The notes below the pieces were generated by a model. That model was not told the origin of the DNA. It searched no databases and saw only the letters and a list, made by a program, of their open reading frames with translations. DNA of 64,000 nucleotides from Protea cynaroides. Lineage: Eukaryota > Streptophyta > Magnoliopsida > Proteales > Proteaceae. The stretch covers positions 8,557,208 through 8,621,207 of the forward strand of contig CM053275.1 of assembly GCA_028583415.1 (NCBI GenBank). The letters run 5' to 3'. The translations under genes were made by a program, and so were the position numbers. Below, piece after piece: positions 60,565 through 64,000 of the stretch (its first letter is position 1; every line of letters begins with the position of its first letter).

Positions 60565-62170
60565 CTACACTGGAATATTGTCCATGGTATGTCCATCAAA
60601 GTTATACTCGCTTTCAACCAGACCAACTCCTTGCTGCTGTTAAAATAAAAAGAGGGAATTGTATTAGATATCAGAGTATCTTCAGATTAGAAACATAACT
60701 TAAGGTTGGAAAATAAACTGCAATTAGGTAACCACAGAAAACTGACCTGTTTGAGAAGTGCAGTCATGAGGTCATCCTGACCAAGGTGATCTGCAATAAG
60801 TCTCACAGATCAAATCAGGTATTGCTTCAGACTTCAACTCCAAATGAATTTTCCACCAGAGGATTGTTAGGCCTTTGAGGCTTGAGCACTGTTTTCTGTG
60901 CTCCATGTCCATTTGCTTCTCCAGAGGAGATCACTGCATTGCCAACAACATACATATTCATCTTCTGTCCAATCTTCTTCCTAGAAGCAAACCCTTGGTT
61001 ACGCAGAACTGACGGTGTGTGGTTTGTGTTGCTGAATGGAGTTGAGATTTTGGGAGGTGTCAAAATTTAGCCCCACATTCTGTAATTCCTAGTCATGGGT
61101 TTTGGGCTGGCGTAACTAATTAATCCTATCATAACGAGGCGCAAAGCCTCTTGATCCATTTAATCCCATGTTTCCCCCCCTTCTTGAAACATCCCTGTAG
61201 ATGTTAGAGTAGATATCTCAGTACCACTAGCAAGAGGAATACCATTTCCGGCAAGTTCTGTCATATGATTCATTGAAAAATCAACCACTAAAGAGGACAT
61301 CCTGCACTTTAACCATTGATAATGGTCTTACTTCTTTCCAAGACCTGACCTGAAATCTCATTTGAGAATATTTGTTTCCCAATGGTTGATGGGATCCGAG
61401 AAGCATGACCATCTGCTATCTCATTCAATGATGGCGCCCTTGACTAGGTTTGAGCCATCTGCATCATTAAAGGACTACCATGGTAGCCATGTAAACCATG
61501 CACATGGTTCAACAAAGTTTTTCTGAGAGATGTCGGCATGTTTAGAAAGGCTGAGGATCCCTCACTGACTTGAAAACCAACACCACCAAATGATTGGACA
61601 AACTGAGGCAGATGAGGCAGATGAGGTAGCTGTTTTGGATCCATGCTGGTTGGGAGTCCCGGCAGTACGCGCACTTGCTTACCACTGTTGGATAGCCCGT
61701 ATCCAAATCTTAACTTTGATATTTCAGAATCTAATATATTTCTCTGATCAGGCATGCGTATGCCTGTGGTTGTAGTTGTCCTTGCAAGTCCTGCCTGTAG
61801 TGTTGCAATACTCTGATGTGGAAGTTGACCTGAGACAGCAAAAGCTTGGCGATCAAGCTCAACAAGTGAAGACATTGACCTGAAATTTGCTTCTTCTGGA
61901 CCCATGAAAGGCATGTTTACTCCACTTAACATTCTAAGATACAAACGGTATTTCTGTACCATATGATTGCAAATATAAGTATTCAACAGACAAAACACTA
62001 AATTAAGATAATACCGCATCAAGGAGATGCAATACAGTATGATCCAAGGATAACAGGTCTATCAGGATAACAAGTCCATCAAACAGAACTGCAGCTATAC
62101 CTGAAGGTGGCTGGCAACATTTTCTCTAGTGAGCCCAGGGACATTCATCAGCTCCAAAATTAGGAACAGC
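60565..62170 (-). pseudogene. Type-B response regulator (ARR-like), 3' half, decayed
   Basis: Type-B response regulators are nuclear transcription factors of cytokinin signalling, with a receiver domain followed by a GARP/Myb DNA-binding domain. Only the end of the GARP domain and the C-terminal region are here. Exon 62101-62170 reads AVP..LILELMNVPGLTRENVASHLQ; exon from 61953 reads KYRLYLRMLSGV and a long Gln/Ser/Gly-rich tail to MMQMAQT; then the similarity goes on (SRAPSLNEIADGHASRIPST, VDFSMNHMTELAGNG, LRNQGFASRKKIGQK, LGQDDLMTALLKQ, 60747) and ends in exon 60565-60636 with GVGLVESEYNFDGHTMDNIP. Lesions: about 5 bases missing after AVP with loss of the acceptor AG context, TAG at 61444-61446, and later frame changes. 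The receiver domain and first half of GARP are not found upstream. Introns are kept, so it arose by DNA duplication, not from RNA. Confidence 0.88.
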
Positions 62171-62595
62171 CTCGGCATCAAGACACAAAAATTTCAACCA
62201 GGAATGTTGATTAAGACAAGATAAATATAATAAATATATAGAAAACATAACCAAACAAACAGTCATCATTTCCTTACATGAAACAGTTCTGCATTGACAA
62301 ATAAAATTTGAAATTCGCAAAACAAAACAGTTAAAGAGGATTTATCCCAAAAGAAAAAAGTAACAGATCATAAGAGGCTGGCTAGCTGGGTTATTGGATG
62401 GATAGAGGTTTAGCTTTACTACCTAAAAGAGAGAATTGAGGGGGGAGAAAGAGGGGAATCTTTGATGCGCAAACAGATCAGAATGGCAGAAAAAAATGAA
62501 AAAGTGCAAAAAAGAAAGTCCTGGGTTCCCTTGTGAGCATGGAGGTGTTTCAGAAGGACCTGTTTTCACTTTGCTCCCTCCCACCACCCCATCAC

Positions 62596-62627
<32 letters not shown>

Positions 62628-63593
62628 AAGTTTCACCTTTGCTTTTTCCACAAGTTTTAAGCAGTACAAATTAAGCCCCCCCCTCCCTCCCTCCTTTTAG
62701 TGATGACCTTCATCTCACCAAGCACAAGTCAAATATAATAAATTGGAAACATTTTGTTTAAGTCAGAACAAAAGTATTAAATGCATTAAGAATTATATGA
62801 ATTACTTAGGAAAAAAAATCAAAGACAGAAATCATATTCCATCATTCCCCTCATACCAATTATTAATGGTCTATGTGATAATGAACCATATTGAACGTTT
62901 TACAAAGTTAAAAGATCAGGTTCGATTGCAATTCTATTTTTGTTTTGAATCTTTCCCATTTCTGTCTTTTCACTCAGTTTATTTGCAGTTCCTTGTAATC
63001 TGGATAATCAATCCAACAATAAGTTGGCTGCAAGCATGTATATTCACCAAGCGGAACAGGCAAGGTCACACCGGAATGTTATGGCGATTCAAAAAGTCAC
63101 AGATTATACCAATCAGTAAATACACACCATCCAGTCAGGATCAACAAATGGGATGAAACCACAAATACCATTCACATCAAAGGGAGAAGAACTAAACAGG
63201 ACAAGCATAACCTCTCTCTGTGTCTCTATAAGAGTTAACATAAAAACTAAATTTTCTAAAAAAGAGTCCCCAACTTAAGAGATAACATCGAAAAAATATA
63301 TCTAATCATATATTATTTAATTGAAATGCATTTAATTTATTCTAAACATTTTCACTCTTAGCCATCTAACAAATGCCGACAGATAGAGAGAACACTAACT
63401 GTAGAAGAATTTCAAGCTTGATTTGATAGATAAAAATTGAAATTAACCTTCCCTCAATGTTATTGACGAATACATTCTTCAATCATTCATAAAGTTCTAC
63501 ATTGAAGTCCTAGCTGGCATTCAGAGGTCCATGTCGCAAGAGAAAACAGCAAGTAAAATATAGTACATGGAGAACATCAGACGTATATGAGTA
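62171..63593. other. Intergenic region between the ARR pseudogene and the NKAP gene
   Basis: AT-rich, no recognised gene. I looked for the missing receiver and GARP exons of the response regulator here and did not see them. A plus frame at 62743-63156 is long by chance standards but has no family resemblance. Confidence 0.5.
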
Positions 63594-64000
63594 TCAGTTA
63601 TCAGCTCCCTCCGAACCTTTCACAGCAAAAGGATCATGAGTTGGACCAACATCTTGACCAATGTGGCGTTGCACCAGCCGCTGTAGATCAGCCATGACTT
63701 TGTGCTCACGTTTTGCCTTTTCCTCATAATTAAACATTGCCAACGCCCGCTTGTCTTCAGCACTGTAAACCTGGTTTTCTTTTCGAATACGAATTGCATT
63801 CATTCTCTGATGCCTACTACCACTCATCACATAACCCAGGGTTTCAAACGTTTGAATCTCTTCAGCCGTAAGTCCCACTTCTCCTCTGCGAGGAATACGC
63901 TTGCCTTGCTGCACATACTGAGCAATAGCATCACCCTCACCAGGCCTGAGAGCACCTCCATAGCTAATATGTCCGTCAGCCCTTGGAAGTGGAACAGGTC
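63594..64000 (-). CDS. NKAP family protein (SynMuv/NKAP C-terminal domain), 3' end; gene continues past the right edge
   Basis: The last 135 residues or so of a protein of the NKAP family, conserved nuclear proteins linked with transcription repression and RNA splicing. The visible sequence, from the right edge, runs PLPRADGHISYGGALRPGEG, QQGKRIPRRGEVGLTAEEIQ, GYVMSGSRHQRMNAIRIRKE, NQVYSAEDKRALAMFNYEEK and KVMADLQRLVQRHIGQDVGP before ending GSEGADN. The KRIPRRGE, SGSRHxRM and RKENQxYSAEDKRAL blocks are the family's hallmark. The frame is open to the window edge with no intron in the visible part. The N-terminal Arg/Ser-rich part should lie beyond 64000. Intact as far as seen. Confidence 0.94.
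   Translation of the reverse strand, partial: PVPLPRADGHISYGGALRPGEGDAIAQYVQQGKRIPRRGEVGLTAEEIQTFETLGYVMSGSRHQRMNAIRIRKENQVYSAEDKRALAMFNYEEKAKREHKVMADLQRLVQRHIGQDVGPTHDPFAVKGSEGADN

Noticed and set aside
62743..63156. 137-codon plus-strand frame next to the NKAP gene
   Set aside because: No family resemblance, AT-driven composition (Phe/Ile/Asn/Lys-rich), and no splice or promoter context.
1..64000. CRISPR arrays, rRNA genes, bacterial-type operons
   Set aside because: None seen; the window is plant nuclear DNA with introns throughout.

Overview
This is nuclear DNA of a flowering plant, most likely a eudicot. Genes are sparse and intron-rich, the background is AT-rich, there are many (CT)n/(AT)n microsatellites and small transposon relics, and the protein families are plant-typical: thermospermine synthase, apoplastic copper amine oxidase, DUF868 and type-B response regulator. 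I cannot name the species.

Layout. 1-1043 (minus): the 5' part of a thermospermine synthase gene (ACL5), running off the left edge. 1.4-7.9 kb: non-coding, with a Mutator-like MITE carrying a 9-bp target duplication and an unexplained hairpin. 7964-12540 (plus): a UBA-domain protein gene of at least five exons, with an eroded second exon and a reading frame that runs through a microsatellite. 14.6-27.4 kb (minus): three tandem copper amine oxidase (CuAO) copies with alternating homologous spacers. The outer two are intact five-exon genes. The middle one is a pseudogene that has lost exon 2 and carries nonsense codons and frameshifts. 27.4-32.6 kb: hAT-like MITEs and a dispersed duplication. 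35051-36793 (plus): an intronless-CDS, lid-less Hsp70 (HSP70-8/HSP70T-2 type) with a probable 2.3-kb 5'-UTR intron. 36.8-45.6 kb: non-coding, with a second copy of the Mutator-like MITE. 45615-46517 (minus): a DUF868 gene. 49073-52296 (minus): a deleted Ty1/copia element with two LTRs, a primer-binding site and an internally duplicated gag. 59.1-59.3 kb: a LINE fragment. 60565-62170 (minus): a decayed 3' half of a type-B response regulator gene. 63594-64000 (minus): the C-terminal end of an NKAP-family gene, running off the right edge.

The genes do not form a pathway operon, although ACL5 (making thermospermine) and the CuAOs (oxidising polyamines) both belong to polyamine metabolism; this proximity may be chance. 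The most informative structure is the CuAO array. Comparing its copies dates several MITE insertions by empty sites and shows one gene being dismantled exon by exon while its neighbours stay intact. I found no CRISPR array, tRNA, rRNA or evidence of a new multi-gene system.
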